Positions 1-15,698 of a stretch of 64,000 bases of DNA are shown one piece after another. This DNA comes from Erwinia pyri (GTDB lineage Bacteria; Pseudomonadota; Gammaproteobacteria; Enterobacterales; Enterobacteriaceae): assembly GCF_030758455.1 (NCBI RefSeq), contig NZ_CP132353.1, positions 4,216,001 through 4,280,000 of the forward strand, in the 5' to 3' direction. A model generated the notes under the pieces. That model saw only the letters and a program-made list of their open reading frames with translations. It was not told the DNA's origin and ran no database searches. The translations under genes were made by a program, and so were the position numbers. Each line of letters begins with the position of its first letter. Position 1 is the first letter of the stretch.

Positions 1-571
1 TCGGATCGAACTCAAAGTCCAACCATGAACCACGGTAAGGAATAATACGTGCGTTATAAAGCACTTTACCCGATGAGTGGGTTTTACCCTTATCGCTGTC
101 GAAGAAGACACCAGGACTACGATGCAGCTGAGAAACGATAACCCTTTCTGTACCGTTGATCACAAAGGTACCGTTATCGGTCATGAGTGGAATTTCACCC
201 ATGTAAACTTCTTGCTCTTTGATGTCCTTAACGGTGCCTTCCGGCGCTTCGCGCTCGTAGATCACCAGACGCAGTTTAACGCGCAGGGGTGCAGAGAACG
301 TGACGCCACGAATCTGACACTCTTTCACATCAAAGACAGGTTCGCCTAAACGGTAGCTGACGTACTGCAGCTCAGAGTTACCGCTATAGCTTTGGATCGG
401 GAATACGGAACGGAAAGCAGCTTCCAGACCATATTGACCTTCCGGATCTTGCTCGATGAACTTCTGGAACGAGTCAAGCTGGATAGAAAGGAGATAAGGA
501 ATGTCCAGAACTTGTGGACGTTTTCCAAAATCCTTACGGATGCGTTTTTTCTCGGTATAGGAGTAAACCAT
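1..571 (-). CDS. rpoB: RNA polymerase beta subunit, N-terminal part (cut by window edge)
   Basis: Encodes the beta subunit of the core RNA polymerase, which forms much of the catalytic cleft and the rifampicin site. Only the first 190 residues are present; the gene runs off the left edge of the window. The start [19 protein letters not shown] is the classic RpoB start, and the visible part covers the beginning of the protrusion and lobe region, including the stretch ending in [11 protein letters not shown]. It lies downstream of rplL in the usual rplKAJL-rpoBC order, separated by a 324-base leader with an attenuator-like hairpin. rpoC should follow just outside the window. The identification is certain. 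Confidence 0.98.
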   Translation of the reverse strand, partial: MVYSYTEKKRIRKDFGKRPQVLDIPYLLSIQLDSFQKFIEQDPEGQYGLEAAFRSVFPIQSYSGNSELQYVSYRLGEPVFDVKECQIRGVTFSAPLRVKLRLVIYEREAPEGTVKDIKEQEVYMGEIPLMTDNGTFVINGTERVIVSQLHRSPGVFFDSDKGKTHSSGKVLYNARIIPYRGSWLDFEFDP

Positions 572-895
572 AGGGTTCCTCAGCTCGCTGAAAAGTAGAA
601 CCTCTCTGTCCGTCCAGGGGGGACAGTTCATGCAACACTATTATGAGACGCGGAAAGAAGACTCCCCTTCCGTAATACCTCTTTCTATCACTCTTAAATC
701 ATTTCGTTGCTGGGGCAATAACGCATAAAGCGCCAGGAGAGCAATATATTAAGTCGTCGATAGAGAAAGATATTAAGCAAATCAATGACTAAATAGTGTG
801 AAACGTCATTGACGCTATAGAGCGCAAAAAGGCTGGTGACCGAAAAGTCACCAGCCATCAGCCTGATAATTTAGGCTGCAACCTGAAAGGTTGGC
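572..895 (-). promoter_or_regulatory. rplL-rpoB intergenic leader
   Basis: This 324-base stretch has no gene. Reading on the minus strand it holds the attenuator hairpin at 831-856 and then a second hairpin made from the 8-base inverted repeat at 782-789 and 805-812. In E. coli the same spacer carries a partial terminator followed by an RNase III processing site that separates ribosomal-protein message from rpoBC message. The second hairpin is at the right place to be that processing site, but this is inferred from position. The remaining bases up to the rpoB start show nothing I can name. Confidence 0.6.
826..856 (-). terminator. Attenuator between rplL and rpoB
   Basis: On the minus strand a 10-base-pair stem (GGCTGGTGAC pairing with GTCACCAGCC) is followed directly by TTTTT, 39 bases after the rplL stop codon. 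This is the form of an intrinsic terminator. In E. coli the equivalent structure lets only a fraction of polymerases proceed into rpoBC, which sets the ratio of L7/L12 to beta subunits. Partial read-through here is inferred from that precedent. Confidence 0.85.
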
Positions 896-1279
<384 letters not shown>

Positions 1280-1331
1280 TCAGTGTAGATAAAGGTTACG
1301 TAAGCAAGAGTCGGAAAAGAAAGGCTTAAGC

Positions 1332-1835
1332 TTAAGCAGCTTCAGTTTCTTTCTGATCGCGGACTGCAGCCAGAGTGCGAACCAGTTTGCCGGCAGCGGC
1401 TTCTTTCATGGTTGCCATCAGGCGTGCGATTGCTTCATCGTAAGTAGGCAGAGTTGCCAGGCGGTCGATCTGAGCCGCACTGATTAACTCGCCTTCAAAG
1501 GCCGCAGCTTTGACCTCAAATTTTGCATTCGCTTTCGCGAACTCTTTGAACAGACGAGCAGCAGCGCCCGGGTGTTCCATAGAGTATGCAATCAAGGTCG
1601 GACCGACGAACGTGTCTTTCAGGACCTCAAACTGAGTTCCCTCAACGACGCGGCGCAGCAAGGTGTTACGAACAACACGCATGTAAACGCCAGCTTCACG
1701 ACCTGCTTTACGCAGTTCAGTCATTTTGCCTACTGGTACGCCACGAGAATCCGCAACTACCGCAGACAGCGCGCCTTTGGCTACTTCGCTGACTTCAGCA
1801 ACAATCGCTTGTTTGTCTTGAAGATTTAAGGCCAT
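1332..1835 (-). CDS. rplJ: 50S ribosomal protein L10
   Basis: Base of the ribosomal stalk: binds 23S rRNA through its N-terminal domain and carries L7/L12 dimers on its C-terminal helix. The 167-residue product begins [20 protein letters not shown] and has the expected [19 protein letters not shown] central stretch and a helical C-terminus ([19 protein letters not shown]). It is two residues longer than the E. coli protein as I recall it. The L10-L7/L12 complex represses its own message by binding the leader just upstream (1836-2119). First gene of the rplJL part of the operon, with its own promoter. Confidence 0.97.
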   Translation of the reverse strand: MALNLQDKQAIVAEVSEVAKGALSAVVADSRGVPVGKMTELRKAGREAGVYMRVVRNTLLRRVVEGTQFEVLKDTFVGPTLIAYSMEHPGAAARLFKEFAKANAKFEVKAAAFEGELISAAQIDRLATLPTYDEAIARLMATMKEAAAGKLVRTLAAVRDQKETEAA

Positions 1836-2119
1836 TAGCTTGTGCTCCTGGATTTTGCCGGAGATGAATTTCTCCGGAACTCACTTCACCTGGCCGAAAC
1901 CAGGCGCTTAAACACGGTGAGCAGAATCCAGCAAAGACTATAAAAATATTCTTCAGGTTCTGTCACCGTCTACGCAGGAGATTAAGCCTCTTACGAGACA
2001 CCTGCGGTCTTGGACGGAGGCCTGGATAAGGCCAGGCTCCAACCGAAAATTCTGGTTCCGCGATTAACGGAACAACGGGCGTAAGATTCTAATGGAAACT
2101 TTCGCCCGCGTAAAGCAGA
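1836..2119 (-). promoter_or_regulatory. L10 leader: autoregulatory rplJ 5' untranslated region
   Basis: The 284 bases between rplA and rplJ form a long structured leader. Visible elements on the minus strand include GCCTGGCCTTATCCAGGC and GGTTTCGGCCAGGTGAAG-like pairings and a CCGGAGAAATTCATCTCCGG hairpin close to the start codon. In E. coli this leader binds the L10-L7/L12 complex at a kink-turn and so blocks translation of both genes. The E. coli-like stretch after TTCCGTTAATCGCGGAACC supports the same mechanism here, although I did not model the fold. Confidence 0.75.
2086..2114 (-). promoter_or_regulatory. Promoter of rplJL-rpoBC
   Basis: On the minus strand TTTACG (2109-2114) and TAGAAT (2086-2091) are separated by 17 bases, starting 5 bases after the rplA stop codon. 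This is the position of the E. coli P(L10) promoter, which has nearly the same sequence and drives rplJL-rpoBC. The spacing and -10 match make it a strong sigma-70 promoter candidate. Confidence 0.75.
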
Positions 2120-3331
<1,212 letters not shown>

Positions 3332-3332
<1 letters not shown>

Positions 3333-3373
3333 TAAAAACAAAAGGCGCGAAATTGTAGGGCAATTTCGCGCCT
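3332..3373 (-). terminator. Terminator after nusG
   Basis: A perfect 13-base-pair stem (AGGCGCGAAATTG with CAATTTCGCGCCT, loop of 5) is followed on the minus strand by TTTTGTTTTT. It ends the secE-nusG unit 79 bases after the nusG stop codon and just before the rplKA promoter region. Confidence 0.85.
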
Positions 3374-3451
3374 CTCGCAACTGATATTCAGCTACAAAGC
3401 TCAACTTTTGATCGGGTCACTGCCTGAACATTGACTCGATGTGCCTTGTTA

Positions 3452-3997
3452 TCAGCCTTTTTCAACCTGTCCAAAGTCCAGCTCAACCGGCGTAGCACGC
3501 CCAAAGATTGAAACGGAGACTTTCAGGCGGCTTTTTTCGTAATCCACTTCTTCAACAACACCATTGAAGTCTGCGAAAGGACCGTCACTGACACGGACCA
3601 TTTCACCAGGCTCAAACATGGTTTTAGGACGTGGCTTATCACCCACCTGCTGCAGGCGGTTCATGATCGCGTCGACTTCTTTATCGCTGATAGGTGCCGG
3701 ACGATCGGAGGTGCCGCCAATGAATCCCATGACACGCGGCACGCTGCGCACTAAGTGCCAGCTTGCATCGTTCATAACCATCTGGACAAGGACATAGCCT
3801 GGGAAGAACTTGCGCTCGCTTTTACGACGCTGGCCACCACGGATCTCCACCACTTCTTCGGTTGGAACCATGACTTCGCCAAACAGCTCTTCCATGTTAT
3901 GTAATTTGATATGCTCACGCAGCGATTGTGCTACGCGGCCTTCGAAACCGGAAAACGCCTGAACGACGTACCAGCGCTTTTTTGGAGCTTCAGACAT
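3452..3997 (-). CDS. nusG: Transcription termination/antitermination factor NusG
   Basis: Universal elongation factor that clamps RNA polymerase through its N-terminal domain and uses its C-terminal KOW domain to contact Rho or ribosomal protein S10. The 181-residue product begins [20 protein letters not shown], has the NGN domain to about residue 120, and a KOW motif around residues 127-160 ([22 protein letters not shown]). The gap to secE is one base, as in the usual secE-nusG operon. A second NusG-family protein, RfaH, is encoded at 25742. Confidence 0.98.
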   Translation of the reverse strand: MSEAPKKRWYVVQAFSGFEGRVAQSLREHIKLHNMEELFGEVMVPTEEVVEIRGGQRRKSERKFFPGYVLVQMVMNDASWHLVRSVPRVMGFIGGTSDRPAPISDKEVDAIMNRLQQVGDKPRPKTMFEPGEMVRVSDGPFADFNGVVEEVDYEKSRLKVSVSIFGRATPVELDFGQVEKG

Positions 3998-3998
3998 C

Positions 3999-4382
3999 TC
4001 AGAACCTCAGGCCAGTGATAAACGATACCAGACGAACCAGAATTCCATCCAGTCCCCACAAAATCAGTGACATCACGGCAGTTACCGCGGCAACGATTAA
4101 CGTGGTGTGCAACGTTTCCTGACGAGTCGGCCAGATGACCTTACGAACTTCGGTGCGCGCTTCACGAGCAAATGCCAGTGTCGCTTTACCTTTGGTCGTC
4201 AGCAGCGCAATGCCACCGGCTGCTGCAATCAGGATAACGACGGCCAGCGCGCGCAGCGGCAGCGTGACTTCACGGTAATAGTAGTTGCCTACGATGGCCA
4301 CGATCAGCAGCAATGCTACAACTAACCATTTACCCGCTTCCAGGCCACGCCCGCTCCCTTGAGCTTCGGTATTAGCACTCAT
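3999..4382 (-). CDS. secE: Preprotein translocase subunit SecE
   Basis: Inner-membrane subunit that clamps SecY in the SecYEG protein-export channel. I place the start at 4382 ([19 protein letters not shown]), giving 127 residues, the E. coli length; an ATG five codons upstream (4397, MAGWF) is open but has no homology support. Three membrane helices are visible (about residues 20-37, 43-64, 93-112), as in the enterobacterial three-span form, with the essential amphipathic segment [19 protein letters not shown] before the last one. Confidence 0.95.
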   Translation of the reverse strand: MSANTEAQGSGRGLEAGKWLVVALLLIVAIVGNYYYREVTLPLRALAVVILIAAAGGIALLTTKGKATLAFAREARTEVRKVIWPTRQETLHTTLIVAAVTAVMSLILWGLDGILVRLVSFITGLRF

Positions 4383-4552
4383 AAACCAACCTGCCACAAT
4401 AAATCAGAAACTGTTTTACCCGTAAAACAGGGCAACCAAGCCGAGGAGGCTGTGAGGCGAAACTCGGCATATAACGCCATGCTACAGAGCCTGCCTCAGC
4501 AATGATTATGGTTGAAAATCACTGATGAGCCAGGTTCTATGTTACAGCGTGC

Positions 4553-4579
4553 AAAAAGGGCATCAAATGATGCCCTTTT
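4553..4579 (-). terminator. Terminator after tufB
   Basis: The stem AAAAGGGCATCA / TGATGCCCTTTT encloses a two-base loop and lies 31 bases past the tufB stop codon. On the minus strand it continues into T-rich sequence (TTTTTGC), the form of an intrinsic terminator for the tRNA-tufB operon. Confidence 0.85.
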
Positions 4580-4609
4580 AAAGCGCGTTGCGTCAAATAT
4601 TATCAGCGA

Positions 4610-5830
<1,221 letters not shown>

Positions 5831-5908
5831 TCACCACATCAACCAGGCAAAGCCTGAACTGTTGAATTTTAACGTACAGAGAAAGAATCAGGGAGGGAGA
5901 TTTAGAAG

Positions 5909-5984
5909 TGGTGCTGATACCCAGAGTCGAACTGGGGACCTCACCCTTACCAAGGGTGCGCTCTACCAACTGAGCCATATCAGC
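5909..5984 (-). tRNA. thrT: tRNA-Thr (anticodon GGU)
   Basis: A 76-base cloverleaf with encoded CCA. The 5' acceptor strand GCTGATA pairs with TATCAGC before the ACCA end, and the anticodon loop CTTGGTAAG gives GGU, reading ACC and ACU. Last tRNA before tufB, as in E. coli thrT. Confidence 0.96.
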
Positions 5985-5990
5985 ACGGCT

Positions 5991-6065
<75 letters not shown>

Positions 6066-6223
6066 ATCCTGGAACTCGGCTACCTGTTCTGTCTGTAGCT
6101 TTTGAACAACAAGAAGATGCCCTCTTGCTATTCGAGTCAACCCGCAAATGCTTGATGACCCAGACTGCGCTGGTGCTCAGTCGAAAATCTTCATGTCATT
6201 TCAACCTGAACTTCCGGAAGAAA

Positions 6224-6308
<85 letters not shown>

Positions 6309-6328
6309 AGGGGTATTTCTTTACTTGA

Positions 6329-6404
<76 letters not shown>

Positions 6405-6418
6405 ATCAAGTGGTGCGC

Positions 6419-6447
6419 ATTCTAGGAAGAGCTGGGCTTCGATGCAA
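6419..6447 (-). promoter_or_regulatory. Promoter of the tRNA-tufB operon
   Basis: On the minus strand TTGCAT (6442-6447) and TAGAAT (6419-6424) are exactly 17 bases apart, followed by the GC-rich discriminator GCGC and, 14 bases after the -10, by the thrU 5' end. A/T-rich sequence (ATTTTTTTGT) lies just upstream as a likely UP element. A GC-rich discriminator is the hallmark of promoters under stringent control, which is inferred here. Confidence 0.85.
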
Positions 6448-6944
6448 CAAAAAAATCGCGATAATTGTTCTTATGCTTACTATTTGTGCAATTCTTCGCA
6501 AATTAGCCCTTCGCTACAGAAATTCCGTTCAAAGAACCGCCATTCTAGCGATTATTTCACCACTGTGCGTTCAGCGGCTTGCTGCAAAAAACTGCCCGAT
6601 AGCGAAGGAATTTCTCAGCAGAGACAAAAAAAGCGCTTTTTGTTTCATTCATTATCACTCCTTTTCTCTGCGCGATGCTTCTCCTCCTTGTCTCTCCTGC
6701 ACTTTCTGCCGCGTTAATCAGGTTCCCCGACTGATTGCCAGCAGATTATTCAATAAATGCGGCCCTCGTTACGTTTGCGCTCGCAGAATGTATTTTTCCT
6801 TCAGGTAGTGCACGTCTGGTGTTAACCTCCTGCCCATTGTTTTCTGAAATTTACCTTAGTTACGTAAGCAGACTCTGGCGGCCGTAGCGCCGAGAAGTCG
6901 AAAACGATCACGACAGGCAAATTCTTGCTGGCAGAAGCATGCAT
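6448..6944. other. Intergenic region between tRNA-tufB promoter and coaA
   Basis: About 500 bases with no convincing gene. The left part is A/T-rich and probably serves the tRNA-tufB promoter. The right part must hold the coaA promoter, but I see no pair of hexamers that I would defend. Short open frames here (for example on the plus strand at 6410-6808) show no protein character and run through the tRNA promoter. Confidence 0.6.
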
Positions 6945-7895
6945 ATGAGCAAAAAAGATTCCCTGATAACGACACCCTATTTGCAATTTAACCGCGCACA
7001 ATGGGCTGCGCTGCGTGATTCAGTGCCAATGACGCTGAGTGAAGAGGAGATAGCGCAGTTAAAGGGGATAAATGAAGATTTATCTTTAGAGGAAGTTGCA
7101 GAGATCTATCTGCCCCTCTCGCGTCTGCTGAATTTCTACATCAGTTCTAATCTTCGGCGGCAAGCCGTGCTCGAACAGTTCCTCGGCACCAACGGGCAGA
7201 AGATCCCCTATATCATCAGCATTGCTGGCAGCGTTGCCGTTGGCAAAAGCACCACAGCTCGCGTCCTTCAGGCGCTCTTAAGCCGCTGGCCAGAGCATCG
7301 TCGTGTAGAGCTGATCACTACCGACGGCTTCTTACACCCTAATCAGGTGTTGAAGGAGCGGGGATTGATGAAGAAGAAAGGTTTTCCCCAGTCTTATGAT
7401 ATGCACCGTCTGGTCAACTTCGTTTCCGATTTGAAATCAGGCGCTTCACAGGTTACGGCGCCGGTTTATTCCCATCTTATTTATGATGTTATTCCTCAAG
7501 GCGATAAGGTTGTACAGCAACCTGATATTTTAATTCTGGAAGGACTGAATGTTTTGCAAAGCGGGATGGATTATCCTCACGATCCGCACCATGTATTTGT
7601 TTCTGATTTCGTGGACTTTTCAATTTATGTAGATGCGCCCGAAAACCTGCTGCAAAAATGGTATATTAATCGGTTCCTGAAATTCCGTCAGGGTGCCTTC
7701 ACCGATCCCGATTCCTATTTCCATAACTATGCCAAACTTTCAGAAGAAGAAGCGGTAGGCATCGCCACCCAGCTGTGGGAAGAAATTAACTTTATGAATC
7801 TTAAAGAAAATATTCTTCCTACGCGTGAGCGAGCCAGCCTGATCATGACGAAAAGTGTTGATCATGCCGTCGATCTGGTGAGATTGAGGAAATAA
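6945..7895 (+). CDS. coaA: Pantothenate kinase (type I)
   Basis: Phosphorylates pantothenate with ATP, the first and regulated step of coenzyme A synthesis in the cytosol. The product is 316 residues with a Walker A loop GSVAVGKST at 95-103, whose Lys101 is the position of the E. coli residue bound by both ATP and inhibitory CoA. I choose the ATG at 6945 ([15 protein letters not shown]) over one at 6939, because it aligns with the E. coli start and gives a 7-base gap to the AGAAG ribosome site. It is convergent with birA, sharing a terminator. Confidence 0.97.
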   Translation: MSKKDSLITTPYLQFNRAQWAALRDSVPMTLSEEEIAQLKGINEDLSLEEVAEIYLPLSRLLNFYISSNLRRQAVLEQFLGTNGQKIPYIISIAGSVAVGKSTTARVLQALLSRWPEHRRVELITTDGFLHPNQVLKERGLMKKKGFPQSYDMHRLVNFVSDLKSGASQVTAPVYSHLIYDVIPQGDKVVQQPDILILEGLNVLQSGMDYPHDPHHVFVSDFVDFSIYVDAPENLLQKWYINRFLKFRQGAFTDPDSYFHNYAKLSEEEAVGIATQLWEEINFMNLKENILPTRERASLIMTKSVDHAVDLVRLRK

Positions 7896-7924
7896 AAAAA
7901 GGGGCGAAAGCCCCTGTTTTTTTA
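7894..7924. terminator. Bidirectional terminator between coaA and birA
   Basis: GGGGC-GAAA-GCCCC hairpin (7901-7914) flanked by a run of A on the left and T on the right, so it can end transcription from both sides. It overlaps the last bases of coaA and of birA. Confidence 0.85.
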
Positions 7925-8884
7925 ATCCTGTGGGCGCAATGATATTTCGCCGCCGACCCAGGATTTTTTTACACCGTCCTGTTCCAGAATTAATCCACCC
8001 TGCTGATCAATTCCTCGTGCAATACCAGGGATTTCTTTATCGCCAATAAGCAACTTAACAGGTCGATTAATAAAGTTATCGAGTTCACTCCAACGCTGAA
8101 TAAAAGGTGCCAATCCTTCACGTTCAAAAATCGGCAAAGATTCTCGCATCGTATTTATCAGGCGTGCCGTTAGCGTATTCCGGTCGACATTAACGCCTGC
8201 CTCCTGCAAGTTTATCCAGCCCTGATTCACAATAGCCGCGTCAGGCGTTCGCATAGCGAGATTAATGCCCGCTCCAATCACCAGCTGCGCTGCATCACCG
8301 GTTTTTCCGGTCAATTCCACCAGGATACCCGCCAGCTTGCGGTCATTCAGATAGAGATCGTTAGGCCATTTGACTCTGACTTCATCGGCTCCCAGCGAGC
8401 GAAGAACTTCCGCAATCACAATGCCAATGACCAGACTGAGACCCATCGCCGCCATAGGTCCCTGATCGAGGCGCCAGTACATCGAGAGATAGAGATTTGA
8501 GCCAAAAGGAGAGAACCATTGACGCCCACGTCTCCCTCTTCCTGCCTGCTGATATTCCGCCACACAGGCGTCACCCGATCGCAGTGTATCCATCTTTTCC
8601 AGCAGATACTGGTTAGTAGAATCGATTACCGGGATAACGGCCAGCCGGCCTTCATTCAGCTGTGCGGCAATCTTCTCTTCATTCAGTAACTGCATAGGGG
8701 CTGGCAGGCTGTACCCCTTGCCAGTTACCGTAAATACGTCAATGCCCCAATCTTTAAGGGTTTGAACATGCTTATTAATAGCAGCCCGGCTCATTCCAAG
8801 CCGTTCGCCCAGCTGCTCTCCCGAATGGAATTCACCATCGGACAGAATATCGATCAACGTTAAAGGGACAGTATTACCTTTCAT
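7922..8884 (-). CDS. birA: Biotin-protein ligase and biotin operon repressor BirA
   Basis: Bifunctional: makes biotinyl-5'-AMP and joins biotin to the carrier subunit of acetyl-CoA carboxylase, and as biotinyl-AMP-bound dimer represses the bio operon. The 320 residues show the N-terminal winged helix-turn-helix (about 1-60, [20 protein letters not shown]), the adenylate-binding loop GRGRRG at 115-120, and the WPNDL-x-DRKLAG active-site segment with Lys183. Its start overlaps the end of murB by four bases (ATGA). The DNA-binding domain is intact, so it is the regulatory class of BirA. Confidence 0.97.
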   Translation of the reverse strand: MKGNTVPLTLIDILSDGEFHSGEQLGERLGMSRAAINKHVQTLKDWGIDVFTVTGKGYSLPAPMQLLNEEKIAAQLNEGRLAVIPVIDSTNQYLLEKMDTLRSGDACVAEYQQAGRGRRGRQWFSPFGSNLYLSMYWRLDQGPMAAMGLSLVIGIVIAEVLRSLGADEVRVKWPNDLYLNDRKLAGILVELTGKTGDAAQLVIGAGINLAMRTPDAAIVNQGWINLQEAGVNVDRNTLTARLINTMRESLPIFEREGLAPFIQRWSELDNFINRPVKLLIGDKEIPGIARGIDQQGGLILEQDGVKKSWVGGEISLRPQD

Positions 8885-9918
8885 GCAATAACTCCAACGG
8901 CATCCTTTTCTCCCTGAGCGCCAACAAAACGCACCTCAGGCTCCAGCCATACGTTAAATTTAGCGCCTACCCGCTGGCGCACTTCATGTGCCAGCGCCAC
9001 GATATCACTGCCTGTCGCCTGGTTCTGATTAATCAATACCAGTGCCTGCTGAAGATGAACAGCAGCGCCACCAATGCTGAACCCCTTAAGCTCACACCTG
9101 TCAATCAGCCATCCTGCAGCCAATTTACAGCTGCCATTAGCCTGCGGGTAGAGTGGCATATCGGGATAGAGATCGACAATTTTCGCCGCCAGTTCAGCGC
9201 TGACTACAGGGTTTTTGAAAAAACTCCCTGCGTTTCCTACTTTTTCAGGGGCGGGTAGCTTACTTGTACGGGTACGGCAGACAGAATCGAAAATTTCCTG
9301 CGCTGTAACGCTACCGGGCGTTAATTTGCTCAGTTCTCCATACGTTAATACCGGGATCCACTTTTTAGGCAGTCTCATCCCTACTGCAGTAATGGCATAG
9401 CCCTGTTGGTAATGATGCTTAAATACGCTGTCGCGGTAGCCAAACTGGCACTCTTCTGCACTGAGGCGTAGCGTACTGCCTGAGGAGAGATCCAGCAGAT
9501 CGACATATTCGCAGACGTTTTTCAGCTCCACGCCATATGCGCCAATATTCTGTATAGGGGCAGAACCCACACAGCCTGGGATCATGGCGAGATTCTCCAG
9601 GCCCGGCACGCCAATTTCCAGCGTGTGCTCTACCAGCCGGTGCCAGTTTTCACCAGCCCCTACATGCAGATGCCAGGCCTCTTCCCCTTCCTCTATGGTT
9701 ATGCCCTTCAATCTGTTAATGATTGCCATACCTGCAAAATCTTCCAGAAACAGAATATTGCTGCCTTCACCAATCAGCAGTGCCGGCAGATCTTTTTGCT
9801 GTGTTTCCTGCCAGGCTGCGATCAGATCTTCTGGCGTATTCGCGATGACAATCTGTTTTGCCTGGACATTGAGATTAAAGGTGTTGAAAGGTTTTAAAGA
9901 GTGGGACTGGCTGGACAT
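8881..9918 (-). CDS. murB: UDP-N-acetylenolpyruvoylglucosamine reductase
   Basis: Flavoenzyme that reduces UDP-GlcNAc-enolpyruvate to UDP-MurNAc with NADPH, the second committed step of peptidoglycan synthesis. The 345-residue product is a type I MurB: FAD-binding residues around [11 protein letters not shown] (48-58) and [17 protein letters not shown] (113-129), and catalytic Arg162 (YRDS), Ser232 (GSFFKNP) and Glu328 (LEPEVR), offset by three from E. coli numbering. Upstream partner of birA; on its other side is the end of the rRNA operon, as at E. coli rrnB. Confidence 0.97.
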   Translation of the reverse strand: MSSQSHSLKPFNTFNLNVQAKQIVIANTPEDLIAAWQETQQKDLPALLIGEGSNILFLEDFAGMAIINRLKGITIEEGEEAWHLHVGAGENWHRLVEHTLEIGVPGLENLAMIPGCVGSAPIQNIGAYGVELKNVCEYVDLLDLSSGSTLRLSAEECQFGYRDSVFKHHYQQGYAITAVGMRLPKKWIPVLTYGELSKLTPGSVTAQEIFDSVCRTRTSKLPAPEKVGNAGSFFKNPVVSAELAAKIVDLYPDMPLYPQANGSCKLAAGWLIDRCELKGFSIGGAAVHLQQALVLINQNQATGSDIVALAHEVRQRVGAKFNVWLEPEVRFVGAQGEKDAVGVIA

Positions 9919-10147
9919 GTTACGGCCTTTACGAATTTATCTGCTATTAGTTTACCCGATTCACAGCTGCTCCGTTGAGGGATTTCTTCAGGTTGAACCT
10001 GTCAGGGTGATCCGGGATAGTGGCGCGTTGCGTGAAGGCTTAACTGGGTTGATATCTCAGGACGTCAAAGGGGAAAATAGTTCGTGCTGCCGGTTATTTA
10101 CGGTTATGAAACAGGTTTCCTGCCTGTACTGCTTTTGGACGAGGCAT
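9919..10147. other. Spacer between murB and the rRNA terminators
   Basis: No gene is visible in these bases. The part nearest murB should hold its promoter; TAAACT about 30 bases before the murB start codon is a possible -10, without a clear -35. I see no repeat or mobile element here. Confidence 0.5.
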
Positions 10148-10184
10148 AAAAAAGGGCCCCGTGCGTCAGCGCGGGGCCCTTTTC
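10148..10184 (-). terminator. Second rRNA operon terminator
   Basis: Long GC-rich hairpin (AAAGGGCCCCG pairing with CGGGGCCCTTT) continuing into TTTTTTAT on the minus strand, 75 bases past the 5S gene. Together with the hairpin at 10217-10246 it forms the usual double terminator of an rRNA operon. Confidence 0.85.
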
Positions 10185-10216
10185 TGTCTTTTCTGTCTTT
10201 CTGTAAAACGCAGACG

Positions 10217-10246
10217 CAAAAAACCCCGGCCTTGCGGTCGGGGTTA
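10217..10246 (-). terminator. First rRNA operon terminator
   Basis: Hairpin AACCCCG/CGGGGTT with a ten-base loop followed on the minus strand by TTTTTTGCG, 13 bases past the 5S gene. Strong intrinsic terminator ending the 16S-23S-5S transcript. Confidence 0.88.
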
Positions 10247-10258
10247 TTGCTTTATTTA

Positions 10259-10378
10259 ATGCCTGGCAGTTCCCTACTCTCGCATGGGGAGACCCCACAC
10301 TACCATCGGCGCTACGGCGTTTCACTTCTGAGTTCGGCATGGGGTCAGGTGGGACCACCGCGCTAAAGCCGCCAGGCA
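10259..10378 (-). rRNA. rrf: 5S ribosomal RNA
   Basis: Exactly 120 bases, starting TGCCTGGCGGC and ending CTGCCAGGCAT, with the conserved CCATGCCGAACTCAGAAGTG core. Separated from 23S by 107 bases. No second 5S or tRNA follows it. Confidence 0.97.
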
Positions 10379-10485
10379 GATTCTGTCATTCACGCCGCCC
10401 TCGCAGGCCGCGTAAATCAATCCGTCACAAGCTGAAAATCTCTGTTGCGTCTCTCAGACGCTCACCAGAACGCTTCTGGTGTTGT

Positions 10486-13390
<2,905 letters not shown>

Positions 13391-13520
13391 TCACAACCCA
13401 CAAGCGTCCCGAAGAACACTGTCTGTTGCAGGCATTTGAGAGACTCGAACGCATCGTTCTGTTCACCCTTATTACGGAGGGTAAACACGACGCGTCGTTT
13501 CAATTTTCAGCTTGTTCCGG

Positions 13521-13533
13521 GTTGTTAAAGAGC
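13521..13533 (-). promoter_or_regulatory. boxA in the 16S-23S spacer
   Basis: GCTCTTTAACAAC on the minus strand, between tRNA-Glu and 23S, matches the boxA antitermination element. In E. coli this second boxA reloads the Nus complex so polymerase is not stopped by Rho inside 23S. Confidence 0.8.
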
Positions 13534-13616
13534 AAATATCTCAAACGTGACTCATCCTTGCGGAGAGAATCAGTTTTGAGATACTGGTTGATAATGTCTT
13601 TCACTCATTATCAGGA

Positions 13617-13692
13617 TGGCGTCCCCAAGGGGATTCGAACCCCTGTTACAGCCGTGAAAGGGCAGTGTCCTGGGCCTCTAGACGATGGGGAC
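13617..13692 (-). tRNA. gltT: tRNA-Glu (anticodon UUC) in the rRNA spacer
   Basis: 76-base cloverleaf, acceptor GTCCCCA/TGGGGAC with encoded CCA and anticodon loop CTTTCAC giving UUC. It is the only tRNA in the 16S-23S spacer, so this is the tRNA-Glu class of rRNA operon (like E. coli rrnB, C, E, G) and not the Ile-Ala class found next to hemG in E. coli rrnA. Confidence 0.96.
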
Positions 13693-13761
13693 TCTGTTAC
13701 TGTTGCTCATTACTTCTATCAGACAATCTGTGTGAGCACTACGCGGGAAGGTATCTTCAGG

Positions 13762-15303
<1,542 letters not shown>

Positions 15304-15457
15304 AAAAGTTCGATTTGCTTAAACAAGTTAAGCGATGCTCAAGTGTAAAACACTCATAATGAATTTCATTATGTGTTCACTCTTAAGACTTGATATTTTC
15401 TGCGCCCTGCGGCGCTGATATCAATCCTGCGAGTGCCCACACAGATTGTCTGATAAA

Positions 15458-15469
15458 TTGTTAAAGAGC
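15458..15469 (-). promoter_or_regulatory. boxA in the rRNA leader
   Basis: GCTCTTTAACAA on the minus strand, 41 bases after the P2 -10 and 155 bases before 16S. It is the nut-site boxA that recruits NusB-S10 and builds the rRNA antitermination complex. Confidence 0.85.
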
Positions 15470-15509
15470 GTTGCGGTAAGCGCCCTGAGGCGTTACTGCG
15501 AGGTGGCGT

Positions 15510-15537
15510 ATATTACGCTTTCCTCCTTCGGAGTCAA
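15510..15537 (-). promoter_or_regulatory. rRNA promoter P2
   Basis: TTGACT (15532-15537) and TAATAT (15510-15515) on the minus strand with a 16-base spacer, followed by a GC-rich stretch. It sits 121 bases downstream of P1, the spacing found in E. coli rrn operons, and is the weaker, more constant promoter in that model. Confidence 0.88.
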
Positions 15538-15630
15538 CAACATTTTCAGAAGTTTTTCTCCGGCGGTTCAGCTTCCTGACCCTCTCAACCCGGCGGCCGG
15601 TAAGCCGTTGTTCCGTGTCGATGGAGGCGC

Positions 15631-15658
15631 ATTATAGGGAGTTCCCGCCGGGTGACAA
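15631..15658 (-). promoter_or_regulatory. rRNA promoter P1
   Basis: TTGTCA (15653-15658) and a perfect TATAAT (15631-15636) with the 16-base spacer typical of rrn P1, then a GCGCC discriminator. The A/T-rich sequence upstream (15659-15697) can act as UP element and Fis region. P1 promoters of this type respond to ppGpp-DksA and NTP levels. Confidence 0.92.
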
Positions 15659-15670
15659 GTGTTTATTGCA

Positions 15671-15697
15671 GAAAAATGACTGACAGCGTCATTTTTC
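15671..15697 (-). terminator. hemG terminator overlapping the rRNA upstream region
   Basis: A perfect 10-base-pair stem GAAAAATGAC / GTCATTTTTC with a 7-base loop begins two bases past the hemG stop codon. It ends in a T-rich stretch on the minus strand. The same A/T blocks lie 13-40 bases upstream of the P1 -35 hexamer, so the element may double as promoter upstream sequence. Confidence 0.65.
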
Positions 15698-15698
15698 A

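Larger units (their letters stand above)
15304..15698 (-). promoter_or_regulatory. rRNA operon leader and promoter region
   Basis: Gene-free stretch of 395 bases holding, in order of transcription, the hemG terminator/upstream A-T region, P1, P2, boxA, and the 5' half of the 16S processing stem close to the 16S start. All are listed separately where I can place them. Nothing else is visible. Confidence 0.85.

Noticed and set aside
6066..6223. Extra RNA gene between tRNA-Gly and tRNA-Tyr
   Set aside because: The 158-base spacer gives no cloverleaf and no strong hairpin with a U run; it is probably only processed spacer.
9584..10366. Plus-strand open frame running from murB across the rRNA terminators into 5S
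   Set aside because: It overlaps murB antisense, two terminators and the 5S gene and cannot be a real protein.
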